Positions 7,471 to 15,396 of a DNA stretch of 64,000 nucleotides are shown one piece after another. The stretch comes from Kangiella taiwanensis (GTDB lineage: Bacteria; Pseudomonadota; Gammaproteobacteria; Enterobacterales; Kangiellaceae). Position numbers and translations under genes: made by a program. The notes beneath the pieces were generated by a model. It saw nothing but the letters and a program-made list of their open reading frames with translations, ran no database searches and was not told where the DNA came from. The DNA lies in NCBI RefSeq assembly GCF_020005165.1, contig NZ_JAHCLT010000001.1, positions 868,001-932,000 of the forward strand. Direction: 5' to 3'. Every line of letters starts with the position of its first letter. Positions within the stretch are counted from its first letter, which is position 1.

Positions 7471-9627
7471 GTGATAACTAAAAAAGTGTATTTTGCAGTA
7501 GCGACGATTCTCGGTTCGCTTAACTCAGTGGCTTATGCCGAAGAGCAAGCTTCTAGCGAAGAAGACAAAGAAAAGAAAGCGGAAGTCATCCAGGTTTTAG
7601 GTGAAGGCATTGATCAACAAGGATTGTATGTCGAAAAAGACGCCAGTAGCGCTACGGGGTTAGCTCTGTCATTAAGGGAGACGCCGCAAGCGATTTCCAT
7701 CGTTACCCGAGCGCAAATGGATGACTTTGCTTTGCAGAATATTAACGATGTGTTGGCAGTGACAGGAGGCGTTAGTGTCGAGAAGGTCGAAACTGACCGT
7801 ACTTATTACAGTGCGCGCGGCTTTGACATCACGAATTTTGAATACGATGGTGTCGGCACACCGTTTGTTTATGGCAACACCTACGGTGACATCGATGTTG
7901 CGATTTATGATCGTATTGAGGTGATTCGTGGTGCAAACGGACTGATGTCGGGTACGGGCAACCCTTCTGCAACCGTTAACTTTGTGCGCAAGCGTCCAAC
8001 GGAAGCGTTTCAGGCTTCTGTTGCTGGCTCTTTAGGGTCGTGGAGTAATCAGCGAATTGAGGGTGACGTGTCGGGTAGCCTGAATGAAGAGGGTTCGATT
8101 CGCGGACGATTTGTTGGTGCTTATCAAAATAAGGACTCCTACCTTAACCGCTACAGTCTTGAAAAATCGATTTATTATGGTGTCCTCGCGTTTGACTTGT
8201 CTGAGGCTGCGACACTTACCGTTGGTCATGCGAAACAGGACAATAAGCCCAATAGCCCAATGTGGGGCGCTTTGACCTTAAATTATACCGACGGCACTCA
8301 AGTTGATTTCGATGCCTCACGTAGCACAGCATCTGACTGGTCATATTGGGACAACGTCAGCTCACGCACGTTTGCCGAACTGGTCTACGACTTAGGGCAT
8401 GACTGGGAGCTCGTCACTACCATTACTGAACGTAAAGATGACAGTGATAGCCGCTTATTCTATCAGTATGCGTTAGGCGGTTTGAATGACGATAATACGG
8501 GGTTGTACGCTTACTCAAGCCTATACAGTTTTGAGAATGATCAGCTATTAGCCGATATCGCTCTGAATGGCTCATTTATGCTAGGTGGTCGCGATCACTT
8601 ACTTTCTCTAGGCTATAACTGGTCACGCTCAGAGACCGATGACTTGTCGGTTTATGGTCAAGATATTGGCACGCCGTTACCCTCGTTTGATGACTGGAAT
8701 GGTGACTACCCAGTACCAGACTTTGGTCCAGCCACTGGCGGCAGTGACTTTACCGACAAGATCAATAGCTTCTATGCTGCTGCACGACTCTCGCTTGCTG
8801 AAGATTGGGCGCTAGTCACTGGTGCGCGTTCAACCAGCTTAGATTCTGAAGGAACGAATTACGGTACGCCAAAAGAGTACCGTATTGATAATGAGATCAC
8901 GCCTTATGCAGGTTTAGTCTATGACTTAAACGACAGCATGTCGGTTTACGGTAGCTACACCAAGATCTTTAACCCGCAACGCGAAAAAGACATTAATGGT
9001 GATCGTTTAGATCCTGTTGATGGTGAGAATTATGAGCTCGGTGTTAAAGGGGAGTTCTTCGACAAGATGCTGAATGCTAGCGTGGCGATCTTTAGCACTA
9101 AGCAAAATAATGTTGCTGAGTTTGCTGGAACGAACCAGCAAACCGGCGAAGACTATTTTACAGCCGTCGATGGTGTATCTAGCAAGGGTTATGAGCTGGA
9201 TATCATGGGTGTTGTCGCTGAAGGCTTGCAAGTTTCTGGTGGCTTCACTCACGTGGATATTGAAGGTCCTGATGGTGGTGATGTGAGAAGTTTTACACCA
9301 AAGAACACACTACGTTTGTCAGGCACTTATACGCTTCCTGAATTTGAAGCTCTGAGGTTGGGTATGAACGTCAGATGGCAGGGTGATATTTATCGCAATC
9401 AAGGAACTGCCTCGAATGGACCTAATGCGGGCCAGCCTTTCACTATTGAGCAAGATAGTTATGCTTTGGTCGGTTTAATGGCCAGCTATGAGATTAATGA
9501 TAATTTGTCGGCGACCTTGAATATCGACAATGTGACCGATGAAAAATACTTGACCAGTCTGTACTGGGAACAAGGTTTTTATGGTGCACCCCGTAATTAT
9601 CTATTAACCCTACGTTGGGGTATGTAA
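7471..9627 (+). CDS. TonB-dependent siderophore receptor (718 aa)
   Basis: This is an outer-membrane ferric-siderophore receptor of the FhuE/FpvA kind. A signal peptide ends near VAYAEE. An acidic, Lys-rich linker and a TonB-box-like VIQVLGEG follow, then a plug domain with SLRETPQAISIVTRAQMDD, the typical siderophore-receptor phrase. YDRIEVIRGANGLMSGTGNPSATVNFVRKRP lies in the plug near residues 145-180, and the barrel ends in YLLTLRWGM. The start codon is GTG 7471 with GGAG upstream at about 7459. A Fur box lies 60 bases upstream. It is followed by a PepSY membrane protein, the common receptor/reductase pairing. Confidence 0.92.
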   Translation: MITKKVYFAVATILGSLNSVAYAEEQASSEEDKEKKAEVIQVLGEGIDQQGLYVEKDASSATGLALSLRETPQAISIVTRAQMDDFALQNINDVLAVTGGVSVEKVETDRTYYSARGFDITNFEYDGVGTPFVYGNTYGDIDVAIYDRIEVIRGANGLMSGTGNPSATVNFVRKRPTEAFQASVAGSLGSWSNQRIEGDVSGSLNEEGSIRGRFVGAYQNKDSYLNRYSLEKSIYYGVLAFDLSEAATLTVGHAKQDNKPNSPMWGALTLNYTDGTQVDFDASRSTASDWSYWDNVSSRTFAELVYDLGHDWELVTTITERKDDSDSRLFYQYALGGLNDDNTGLYAYSSLYSFENDQLLADIALNGSFMLGGRDHLLSLGYNWSRSETDDLSVYGQDIGTPLPSFDDWNGDYPVPDFGPATGGSDFTDKINSFYAAARLSLAEDWALVTGARSTSLDSEGTNYGTPKEYRIDNEITPYAGLVYDLNDSMSVYGSYTKIFNPQREKDINGDRLDPVDGENYELGVKGEFFDKMLNASVAIFSTKQNNVAEFAGTNQQTGEDYFTAVDGVSSKGYELDIMGVVAEGLQVSGGFTHVDIEGPDGGDVRSFTPKNTLRLSGTYTLPEFEALRLGMNVRWQGDIYRNQGTASNGPNAGQPFTIEQDSYALVGLMASYEINDNLSATLNIDNVTDEKYLTSLYWEQGFYGAPRNYLLTLRWGM

Positions 9628-9659
9628 TTCAGTTTGTTCTTGTAGTCGTAAAACGAAAT

Positions 9660-9694
9660 AGCGCGGGTCTGTGAAAGCAGGCGCCGTGCTTTTT
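9660..9694 (+). terminator. Weak terminator or attenuator hairpin
   Basis: AGCGCGG and CCGTGCT (one G-T pair) enclose an inner GTCTG/CAGGC stem and are followed by TTTTT. It lies between the receptor and PepSY genes and could reduce read-through rather than stop it. Confidence 0.45.
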
Positions 9695-9732
9695 CGCATA
9701 AAGAGTACTGCTAGATAAAAAAGGTTAAGAAA

Positions 9733-10893
9733 ATGGCAATTAAAAACAGACGTTTATGGTTCCAAGTTCATGGCTGGTTGTCGTTACCCATATGGATTCT
9801 GTTTAGTTTTATCTGCTTAACAGGGACGATTGCGGTGTTGAGTCATGAGTTAACGTGGCTGACCAACCCCAACGCGAGAGCGACAAATCCAGAACAACTT
9901 GAGGCTAAGCCAGTGTATGAGCTGGTTGATGTGGTTACGGATGAAATCCCTGACGCGAAGATTCAAGGGCTTATGGTTCTTGAGCCTTACTTGGTGACGC
10001 CGATACGTTTCAGCAGCCAAGACCACCCAGTTGGCTTGGCTTACGTTAACCAATATACCGGCGAGGTTCAGGAGATCAATAACGGTGTCACGTTTGTAGA
10101 GTTCATGCGTTCTCTACACGGATGGTTGTTATTTCCTTGGCAGGAAGGGTATAGCTGGGGATATTATCTTGTGTCTATCATGTCTTTCGTGACCTTGGGC
10201 GCGCTGATTACTGGGCTGGTGGTGTACAAAAAGTTTTGGAAGTCCTTCACACAACCGAGACTTCGCCGCAAAAAAGGCGCTCGGACGTTTTTTGGCGACT
10301 ATCACCGGTTGAGTGGTGTTTGGTCAATTTGGTTCTTATTGGTCATGGGGATCACTGGATTATGCTACTTTATTCAAGCGATAGGCTGGCATAACGGTGC
10401 AGATGTCTGGGAGGAGCCTAAAGCTTTGGCCATTGGTGAAGTCCCTTTAAATCAGGCGAGCACTGATGCTCCACAGCAAATTAGCTTTGAGCAAGCAATG
10501 GACAGTGCTAAGCGAGCCATGCCAGGCTTTCAACCGAGTTACATTGCCATGCCAGAGCATAGTCGTGGCCACTTCACGATTATGGGATCGGGTGGCGAGA
10601 TCTTTTATGATCAATACAGTCACCAAGCTTATGTTAACCCATGGACTGCCGAGGTTGATGAGTTGAGAACCCCTGAGCGGATGAATGTATTGCAAACGAT
10701 GGTCCACATCACGGATCCACTGCATTACGGCACTTTAGGCGGTGTTTGGACCAAAGTTATATGGTTCCTGTTTGGTTTGCTACTCACCACTATGTCGATC
10801 AGCGGCTTTGTTATTTACAGTAAACGCATGGTTAAAACCCCGAAAAAGCAAACAGGGGCTAAAAAGCATATAGAGGAAGTAACACATGACTAA
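9733..10893 (+). CDS. PepSY-domain inner-membrane protein, likely ferric-siderophore reductase (386 aa)
   Basis: The protein has about four membrane segments: near residues 15-38 (LPIWILFSFICLTGTIAVL), 140-165 (YYLVSIMSFVTLGALITGLVVY), 198-218 (IWFLLVMGITGLCYFI) and 340-365. PepSY domains fill the periplasmic loops. Paired His residues flank the helices (HGWLSLP, SLHGWLLFPW, DYHRLSGVW, HITDPLHYG), a pattern suited to haem binding. PepSY-associated TM proteins next to siderophore receptors are thought to reduce ferric siderophores at the inner membrane. It follows the Fur-preceded receptor and overlaps the next gene by 8 bases. Confidence 0.85.
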   Translation: MAIKNRRLWFQVHGWLSLPIWILFSFICLTGTIAVLSHELTWLTNPNARATNPEQLEAKPVYELVDVVTDEIPDAKIQGLMVLEPYLVTPIRFSSQDHPVGLAYVNQYTGEVQEINNGVTFVEFMRSLHGWLLFPWQEGYSWGYYLVSIMSFVTLGALITGLVVYKKFWKSFTQPRLRRKKGARTFFGDYHRLSGVWSIWFLLVMGITGLCYFIQAIGWHNGADVWEEPKALAIGEVPLNQASTDAPQQISFEQAMDSAKRAMPGFQPSYIAMPEHSRGHFTIMGSGGEIFYDQYSHQAYVNPWTAEVDELRTPERMNVLQTMVHITDPLHYGTLGGVWTKVIWFLFGLLLTTMSISGFVIYSKRMVKTPKKQTGAKKHIEEVTHD

Positions 10894-11347
10894 AAAGAAC
10901 AGTAAAGCGAAGATGGGTTCGCCTAAACGTTGGTACTATTGTCTGAGTGGTTTGTTGCTGGTCCTTCCTTTTTGGTATCTCTACCAACAGCTGAATCCAA
11001 CGTTTCCGCCACCGTTAGAAAAAAAGGACATAGGGCCATACAGTGTGCAGCCTATGCCTTTGAACGAGTTGCCTGCGTATGATTATGGTGACGATTACTT
11101 TAAAGACTTTAGCCTGACATTTTGCCAAGGATGCGTTGAGAACATTCGCTATGCTTATATGAGTGTAGGCCCAGAGCCTGCGCCAATGCCCCATGATGCT
11201 GATGGCGCTATTCATGGAGTTGGCGACGTGAAACATGCTCATGCACCATTCCCTGAACGTCTCACTGACTCCGACAAGTTATGGGTCACAGTCCAAGATT
11301 GGCAAGGCAAAAGCTACCATGCCTACTGGGAACTCTCCGAGCTTTAG
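10886..11347 (+). CDS. Small membrane-anchored protein with CxxC and His-rich segment (153 aa)
   Basis: I do not recognise the family. The protein has one N-terminal membrane segment (YYCLSGLLLVLPFWYLYQQL, residues about 15-36). The rest, probably periplasmic, contains CQGC near residue 75 and a His/Asp-rich stretch around residues 95-120 (MPHDADGAIHGVGDVKHAHAPF) that could bind metal. It overlaps the PepSY gene by 8 bases, so it is co-translated and likely acts with the reductase. A strong terminator follows it. Confidence 0.65.
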   Translation: MTKKNSKAKMGSPKRWYYCLSGLLLVLPFWYLYQQLNPTFPPPLEKKDIGPYSVQPMPLNELPAYDYGDDYFKDFSLTFCQGCVENIRYAYMSVGPEPAPMPHDADGAIHGVGDVKHAHAPFPERLTDSDKLWVTVQDWQGKSYHAYWELSEL

Positions 11348-11364
11348 ACCATTACTGACCTCAT

Positions 11365-11390
11365 AAAAGCTACCTCAAGGGTAGCTTTTT
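11365..11390 (+). terminator. Terminator of the siderophore receptor/PepSY operon
   Basis: AAAAGCTACC / GGGTAGCTTTT, a stem of about 10 bp with a short loop followed by a T run, starts 18 bases after the stop of the small His/Cys protein gene. Confidence 0.85.
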
Positions 11391-11647
11391 TATTGGTTGA
11401 GAGAAGTCGTCTAGGAGTTGTCGTGCTGATTAGCTGACACTTAGACATGTGAAATTAAGAGGCGCTAGCTGCGGAGACTGTGAGATAAGAAACTTAGCCA
11501 TGCTTTTTATCGGGGTTTTTTGTATAATTGCGCAACAATTTTTACAGCGAGATAGAAATCGCTGGCGCGGCCCCTCGATGCACAGCTATGACGTACTGCC
11601 ATCGAGCTGCGTAACCTAAATTTGTACCGTTCTCATGAGGAGTGACA
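11391..11647 (+). promoter_or_regulatory. purE promoter and long leader
   Basis: A TATAAT at 11523-11528 is a good -10 box. It leaves a purE leader of roughly 110 bases. The leader can fold: AGCGA / TCGCT around 11548-11564, and CTCGATG near 11575 with CATCGAG near 11602. AGGAG at 11638-11642 is the purE ribosome site. I do not recognise a known purine, ZTP or PRPP riboswitch in it. The rest of the gap shows nothing I can name. Confidence 0.4.
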
Positions 11648-12130
11648 ATGAAAGTAGGTATTATAATGGGCTCTAAGTCTGACTGGCCCACTATGCAACA
11701 TGCAGCAGACATGCTCGATAAATTCGGTGTAGAGTATGAAACTAAAGTTGTTTCAGCTCATCGCACTCCTCAATTACTTGCAGATTATGCTTCTTCCGCT
11801 GCAGAGCGCGGTATTAAGGTTATTATTGCTGGTGCTGGTGGTGCTGCGCACCTTCCTGGAATGGCGGCGGCTTTTACGTCGTTGCCAGTGTTAGGGGTGC
11901 CGGTGAAGTCTAAAGCTTTAAATGGTGTCGATTCGTTGTTGTCCATTTGCCAAATGCCAAAAGGTGTAGCGGTGGGAACATTAGCCATTGGTGATGCTGG
12001 TGCAGCCAATGCTGGCTTACTTGCTGCACAAATCTTAGGCTGTCAGCAACCAGAGCTTCTGGCGAAAATTGACCAGTTCCGAAGCGAACAAACGGACACT
12101 ATTTTAGCCAACCCAAACCCAGCCGAATAG
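11648..12130 (+). CDS. purE: N5-carboxyaminoimidazole ribonucleotide mutase
   Basis: PurE converts N5-CAIR to CAIR in de novo purine synthesis. The class I PurE signature is clear: [24 protein letters not shown] (with the active-site His) and [17 protein letters not shown], then [30 protein letters not shown] 11648 is chosen because AGGAG lies 5 bases before it; a GTG two codons upstream overlaps that ribosome site. This gives 160 aa, the usual length. purK follows after 10 bases. Confidence 0.97.
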   Translation: MKVGIIMGSKSDWPTMQHAADMLDKFGVEYETKVVSAHRTPQLLADYASSAAERGIKVIIAGAGGAAHLPGMAAAFTSLPVLGVPVKSKALNGVDSLLSICQMPKGVAVGTLAIGDAGAANAGLLAAQILGCQQPELLAKIDQFRSEQTDTILANPNPAE

Positions 12131-12140
12131 TGAGCCTGAT

Positions 12141-13289
12141 ATGCAAATGTTAGTACTCGGAGCGGGGCAGCTCGCACGCATGATGGCGCTTGTAGCGACT
12201 CCCCTAGATATTCATATTCGTGCTTACGACGTTGTCAGTGAGCAAGTGCTGCACCCAGTTACCGGAGAGCGCTACGAGCAGACCCTAGAGCAAGCAATTG
12301 CTGCCAGCGACCGTATTACTGCGGAGTTTGAGCATGTCCCAGCAGATGTCTTGGCGCTGTGTGAGCAAAGCGGTAAATTTTTCCCAGGTAAAAAAGCCAT
12401 CGAATGCGGTGGGGATCGCGCTAAAGAGAAAGCCTTATTGGATGGGGCGGGCGTACCCAGCGCTCCTTATGTATTGGTAACAGAACGTGCTCATTTTGAT
12501 AGCGCCATCGAAGAGCTAGGATTACCTTTGGTCATTAAAACCTGTCAGGCGGGGTACGACGGTAAAGGTCAATGGCGTTTAAAAGCTACCGACCAAACCG
12601 ATGGTATCTGGCAAGAAATGCAGGCATTTCTGGACAAGGATGCGGCGCATAGCATTATTTGTGAAAAGATGATTCCGTTTGATCGTGAGGTGTCAGTAAT
12701 TGGCGCGCGTGATGCGCAAGGTAATGTGAAGGTTTACCCTGTGACCGAAAATGAACATACTGATGGTGTTTTGACATTATCAGTTGCGGGTATCGTTAAT
12801 CAAGACATCCAAGACCAAGCGGTTGATGCGTACCATAAAGTTGCTAAAGCACTGGATTATGTTGGCGTGTTGGCAATCGAGTTTTTTGACGTTGGTGGTG
12901 ACTTGCTGGTTAACGAAATCGCACCACGAGTCCATAACTCAGGTCACTGGACGCAGCAAGGAGCTTTCTGTTGCCAGTTCGAGAATCATGTGCGTGCGGT
13001 TGCTGGTTTGCCGTTGGGCAGCACTGACTTACAACAGCCCAGTGCAATGATTAATGTATTGGGACAAGAAGCGATTCCTCAGCAAGTATTAGCAACAAAT
13101 GATGTTCGCAGTCATTGGTACGGTAAAAAAGTAAAGCCTGGTCGTAAAATGGGCCATATTAATGTGAGTGCTACCACGTTACATGACCTAGGGAAACGAC
13201 TTGATGAGTTGCGCGAGTTTTTAAGCGAGCAAGCTTACCCAGGTATTGAAGCGCGAGCAAAACAGTTGATGCAGAGTGAGCTCAGCTAG
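12141..13289 (+). CDS. purK: N5-carboxyaminoimidazole ribonucleotide synthase
   Basis: PurK is an ATP-grasp enzyme that carboxylates AIR using bicarbonate. The N-terminal Rossmann-like motif MLVLGAGQLARMM and the ATP-grasp phrases GYDGKGQWRL, IICEKMIPFDREVSVI and VNEIAPRVHNSGHWT are all present. At 382 aa it has normal length. It is the second gene of purEK and ends in a strong hairpin terminator at 13321. Confidence 0.97.
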   Translation: MQMLVLGAGQLARMMALVATPLDIHIRAYDVVSEQVLHPVTGERYEQTLEQAIAASDRITAEFEHVPADVLALCEQSGKFFPGKKAIECGGDRAKEKALLDGAGVPSAPYVLVTERAHFDSAIEELGLPLVIKTCQAGYDGKGQWRLKATDQTDGIWQEMQAFLDKDAAHSIICEKMIPFDREVSVIGARDAQGNVKVYPVTENEHTDGVLTLSVAGIVNQDIQDQAVDAYHKVAKALDYVGVLAIEFFDVGGDLLVNEIAPRVHNSGHWTQQGAFCCQFENHVRAVAGLPLGSTDLQQPSAMINVLGQEAIPQQVLATNDVRSHWYGKKVKPGRKMGHINVSATTLHDLGKRLDELREFLSEQAYPGIEARAKQLMQSELS

Positions 13290-13320
13290 CTGCTGATTCT
13301 TGCAATTTGCACCAGACATA

Positions 13321-13348
13321 AAAAAGGTCACTTCATAGTGACCTTTTT
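13321..13348. terminator. Terminator of purEK
   Basis: A perfect 12-bp stem AAAAAGGTCACT / AGTGACCTTTTT has a 4-base loop. The flanking A and T runs make it usable in both directions. Confidence 0.9.
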
Positions 13349-13356
13349 ATTGATAA

Positions 13357-13495
13357 TTGGTGGAGGCGGCGGGATTACTCGGCTCTTCCTGAGCCTCGCC
13401 CTCGAAAGCGAGGATTAGCTAAAGCTATTCAAAATTGTTCCCGACAATTTTGTCGAACCCTTCTGCGGGTTCTCGCCCATATCAAGCACACAAAT
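13357..13495. repeat. Multi-hairpin element starting with a copy of the ssrA 3' end
   Basis: The 18 bases TTGGTGGAGGCGGCGGGA at 13357-13374 are an exact direct repeat of the ssrA 3' end region at 13531-13548. Four small inverted repeats follow in a row: GGCTC/GAGCC (about 13381-13395), CCTCGC/GCGAGG (about 13396-13415), AAAATTGT/ACAATTTT (about 13431-13451) and GAACCC/GGGTTC (about 13455-13472). There is no reading frame of note. It looks like a mobile or duplicated structured element tied to tRNA-like 3' ends. I cannot name the family. Confidence 0.6.
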
Positions 13496-13524
13496 AAAAA
13501 AAGCCCACCTTTCGGTGAGCTTTT
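13496..13524 (-). terminator. Terminator of ssrA
   Basis: Read on the minus strand, a GC-rich stem (AAAAGCTCACC / GGTGGGCTTTT with one mismatch) is followed by a run of seven T, just after the tmRNA 3' CCA. Confidence 0.85.
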
Positions 13525-13531
13525 GTTTATT

Positions 13532-13883
13532 TGGTGGAGGCGGCGGGACTCGAACCCGCGTCCGCGAATCCTCTGCTTCAGGATCTACATGTTTAGAACC
13601 ATTGTTAATTTAACCGATGATGAGCCAATGGCCAGGCTTTCAAAGGCGGTCTCGAGGAAAGTTTAACAGTTGGCTGCCGAGCACAGTTACCTGCGAGTCC
13701 CTGTATATGACTGTCTAGCTCCTACCAAGGACGCTCAGAGTAGACAGTTAGCCTATTAAGCGGCTAAAGCGTAGTTGTCTTCGTTTGCAACTATAAGTTT
13801 TCAGCTTTGATTTTACGAGATTCGCTGAACATCTCGACATGCACCTAAAGTTTCGTAATCCACGTCGAAGCCAATTCGCCCCC
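13532..13883 (-). ncRNA. ssrA: Transfer-messenger RNA (tmRNA)
   Basis: On the minus strand the 5' end GGGGGCGAATTGGCTTCGACG starts at 13883 and the 3' end CGCCTCCACCA stops at 13532 (352 nt). The 7-bp acceptor stem GGGGGCG / CGCCTCC forms with one G-U pair, and the T arm GCGGGTTCGAGTCCCGC is intact. The tag frame lies at 13756-13788 and reads ANEDNYALAA followed by a stop, close to the E. coli tag ANDENYALAA. tmRNA rescues stalled ribosomes together with SmpB, whose gene lies 4.4 kb away. A TATAAT at 13896-13901 (minus strand) is a likely -10 box. Confidence 0.97.
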
Positions 13884-14024
13884 ATGGAACAACGCATTAT
13901 AACTGATATGGGGATTGTGTATACAGACTTCAATGATTATATTACTAAAAGTAATTTGTGGGTTGGTTAACATTCCTTTGTTAAACAAAAGGTTACACTT
14001 TGTGGGTTATAGGTAGGAGGGTTA

Positions 14025-14816
14025 ATGTCAGAGCAAAATAAAAAACGCCTTGAGTCGGCGATGCTGTCTCATAAAGGTGTATCTCGCGAGAATAATGACG
14101 ATAAAGTTTATGGTTCCTCAGAGCTAGGCTTATGGTTGTTATCGGACGGGGTCGGTGGCCTGAAACAGGGGGAGCAAGCCAGCCTTTATACAGTTAAAGA
14201 AATCCGCAAGTCAATTGCCAACGGCTCTAATCTGTTTAATGCAGTGCATTCGGCGCACTCGGTTATTAAAGCATACAATCGACACGAAGAAGAAGACCGT
14301 GGAGCAACGGTAGTTGCTGTGCATTCGAAGGATGAAGCTTATGATATAGCTTGGGTTGGAGATAGTCGTGCGTACTTATGGAACGAAGTAACCGGAGAGT
14401 TAACTCAACTTACTGAGGATCATACTCTTGTTCAAAAATTACTGAATGCAGGTTTGCTTGAACCCTCGCAAGTCAAACACCATCCAAAGCGCCATGTTAT
14501 AACGCAATGTTTGGGAATAGAAAATGATCATCAACTAAATATTGGCTTTTTGAGCCGAGAGTGGGATTATGGGGAGCACTTGTTATTAGCTAGCGATGGT
14601 TTGTATGATGAGCTCTCGCGTACCGAGCTAATCGGTGCTTTACGCATGCAGCGAAATAATCAGGCCAAAGTAGAATATATGGTCTCGCTTGCATGTAAAA
14701 ATGGGGGTAGCGATAATGTTTCTGTCATTCTTATTTCCTCGCCAATCAAGAAAGCGCGGAAAAAGAAGAAAAAGAGCTTTATCGAACAAATTAAAGAATT
14801 ATTAAAAATAGGTTAA
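14025..14816 (+). CDS. PP2C-family Ser/Thr protein phosphatase (263 aa)
   Basis: A metal-dependent phosphatase of the PppA/Stp kind. The metal and core motifs are present: NNDD near the N-terminus, LLSDGVGGLKQGEQAS, RGATVVAVH, WVGDSRAYL, LLASDGLYDELS and GGSDNVSVI. The C-terminal 20 residues are a Lys-rich tail that could contact the membrane or nucleic acid. GTAGGAGGG precedes the ATG. It is the first gene of a phosphatase/FHA/kinase operon, so it most likely reverses the kinase encoded 1.4 kb downstream. Confidence 0.93.
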   Translation: MSEQNKKRLESAMLSHKGVSRENNDDKVYGSSELGLWLLSDGVGGLKQGEQASLYTVKEIRKSIANGSNLFNAVHSAHSVIKAYNRHEEEDRGATVVAVHSKDEAYDIAWVGDSRAYLWNEVTGELTQLTEDHTLVQKLLNAGLLEPSQVKHHPKRHVITQCLGIENDHQLNIGFLSREWDYGEHLLLASDGLYDELSRTELIGALRMQRNNQAKVEYMVSLACKNGGSDNVSVILISSPIKKARKKKKKSFIEQIKELLKIG

Positions 14817-14829
14817 ACGTGAGGTAAGT

Positions 14830-15384
14830 ATGTCGTCACAAGATTCGTCAAATAATAAGCCCGACTCAAATAAAGGGTACCGAGAAGATAAGGCTGGGCC
14901 ACAGGGGACACTGGTTTTTGACTCGAAAGAAGTCGATAGGATGATTGCTGCTGAAATTCAGAAGTTAGAAGATGATGGAACAAAAGTACCTGCTTTATTA
15001 GCAACAACAAAACCTCATGCTGGGACTGCATTTTTATTAGACTATGGGAAAAATGTTATTGGTCGAGGGAAGGGCAACAGTGTCACTATTTATGACCCTG
15101 CTGCTTCGTCAACTCACGCGCAGATTACTTACTATAATGGTGAGTGGAAAATTTTAAATTTATTGTCTTCTAATGGCACCATCGTTAATGGTGAAAAAAT
15201 CTCGGAACGAGAGCTGTCTTTTGGCGATAAAATACAGATTGGGCACACTGAGTTTTTATTCACTTTGGTCGATGCGCAGGAAGATGAAGAAGATGATAAG
15301 GCTGAAATTAACTGGATGCTTGCTGGATCTTTCGGTGTGGCAGCGTTACTGTTAATTGGTGTTTTGGTCTGGTTATTCCTTTAG
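14830..15384 (+). CDS. FHA-domain protein with C-terminal membrane anchor (184 aa)
   Basis: Residues about 60-145 form an FHA domain, seen in NVIGRGKGNSVTIYDPAASSTHAQI and LSSNGTIVNGEKI, with the conserved GR, S-T-HA and NGT/N residues that read phosphothreonine. The N-terminus is polar and low-complexity. A single C-terminal membrane helix (WMLAGSFGVAALLLIGVLVWLFL) makes it a tail-anchored protein facing the cytoplasm. It lies between the phosphatase and kinase genes and probably docks onto phosphorylated Thr produced by the kinase. Confidence 0.9.
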   Translation: MSSQDSSNNKPDSNKGYREDKAGPQGTLVFDSKEVDRMIAAEIQKLEDDGTKVPALLATTKPHAGTAFLLDYGKNVIGRGKGNSVTIYDPAASSTHAQITYYNGEWKILNLLSSNGTIVNGEKISERELSFGDKIQIGHTEFLFTLVDAQEDEEDDKAEINWMLAGSFGVAALLLIGVLVWLFL

Positions 15385-15396
15385 AAACCATCCTTC

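Noticed and set aside
13357-13374. The first copy of the same sequence could be a second tRNA or tmRNA.
   Set aside because: Only 18 bases match; the T loop is not kept and no matching 5' half follows.
13532-13883. The TGGTGGAGGCGGCGGGACTCGAACC sequence could be a tRNA gene on the minus strand.
   Set aside because: The acceptor and T arm belong to tmRNA: the paired 5' end is 352 bases away and the tag reading frame ANEDNYALAA lies between.
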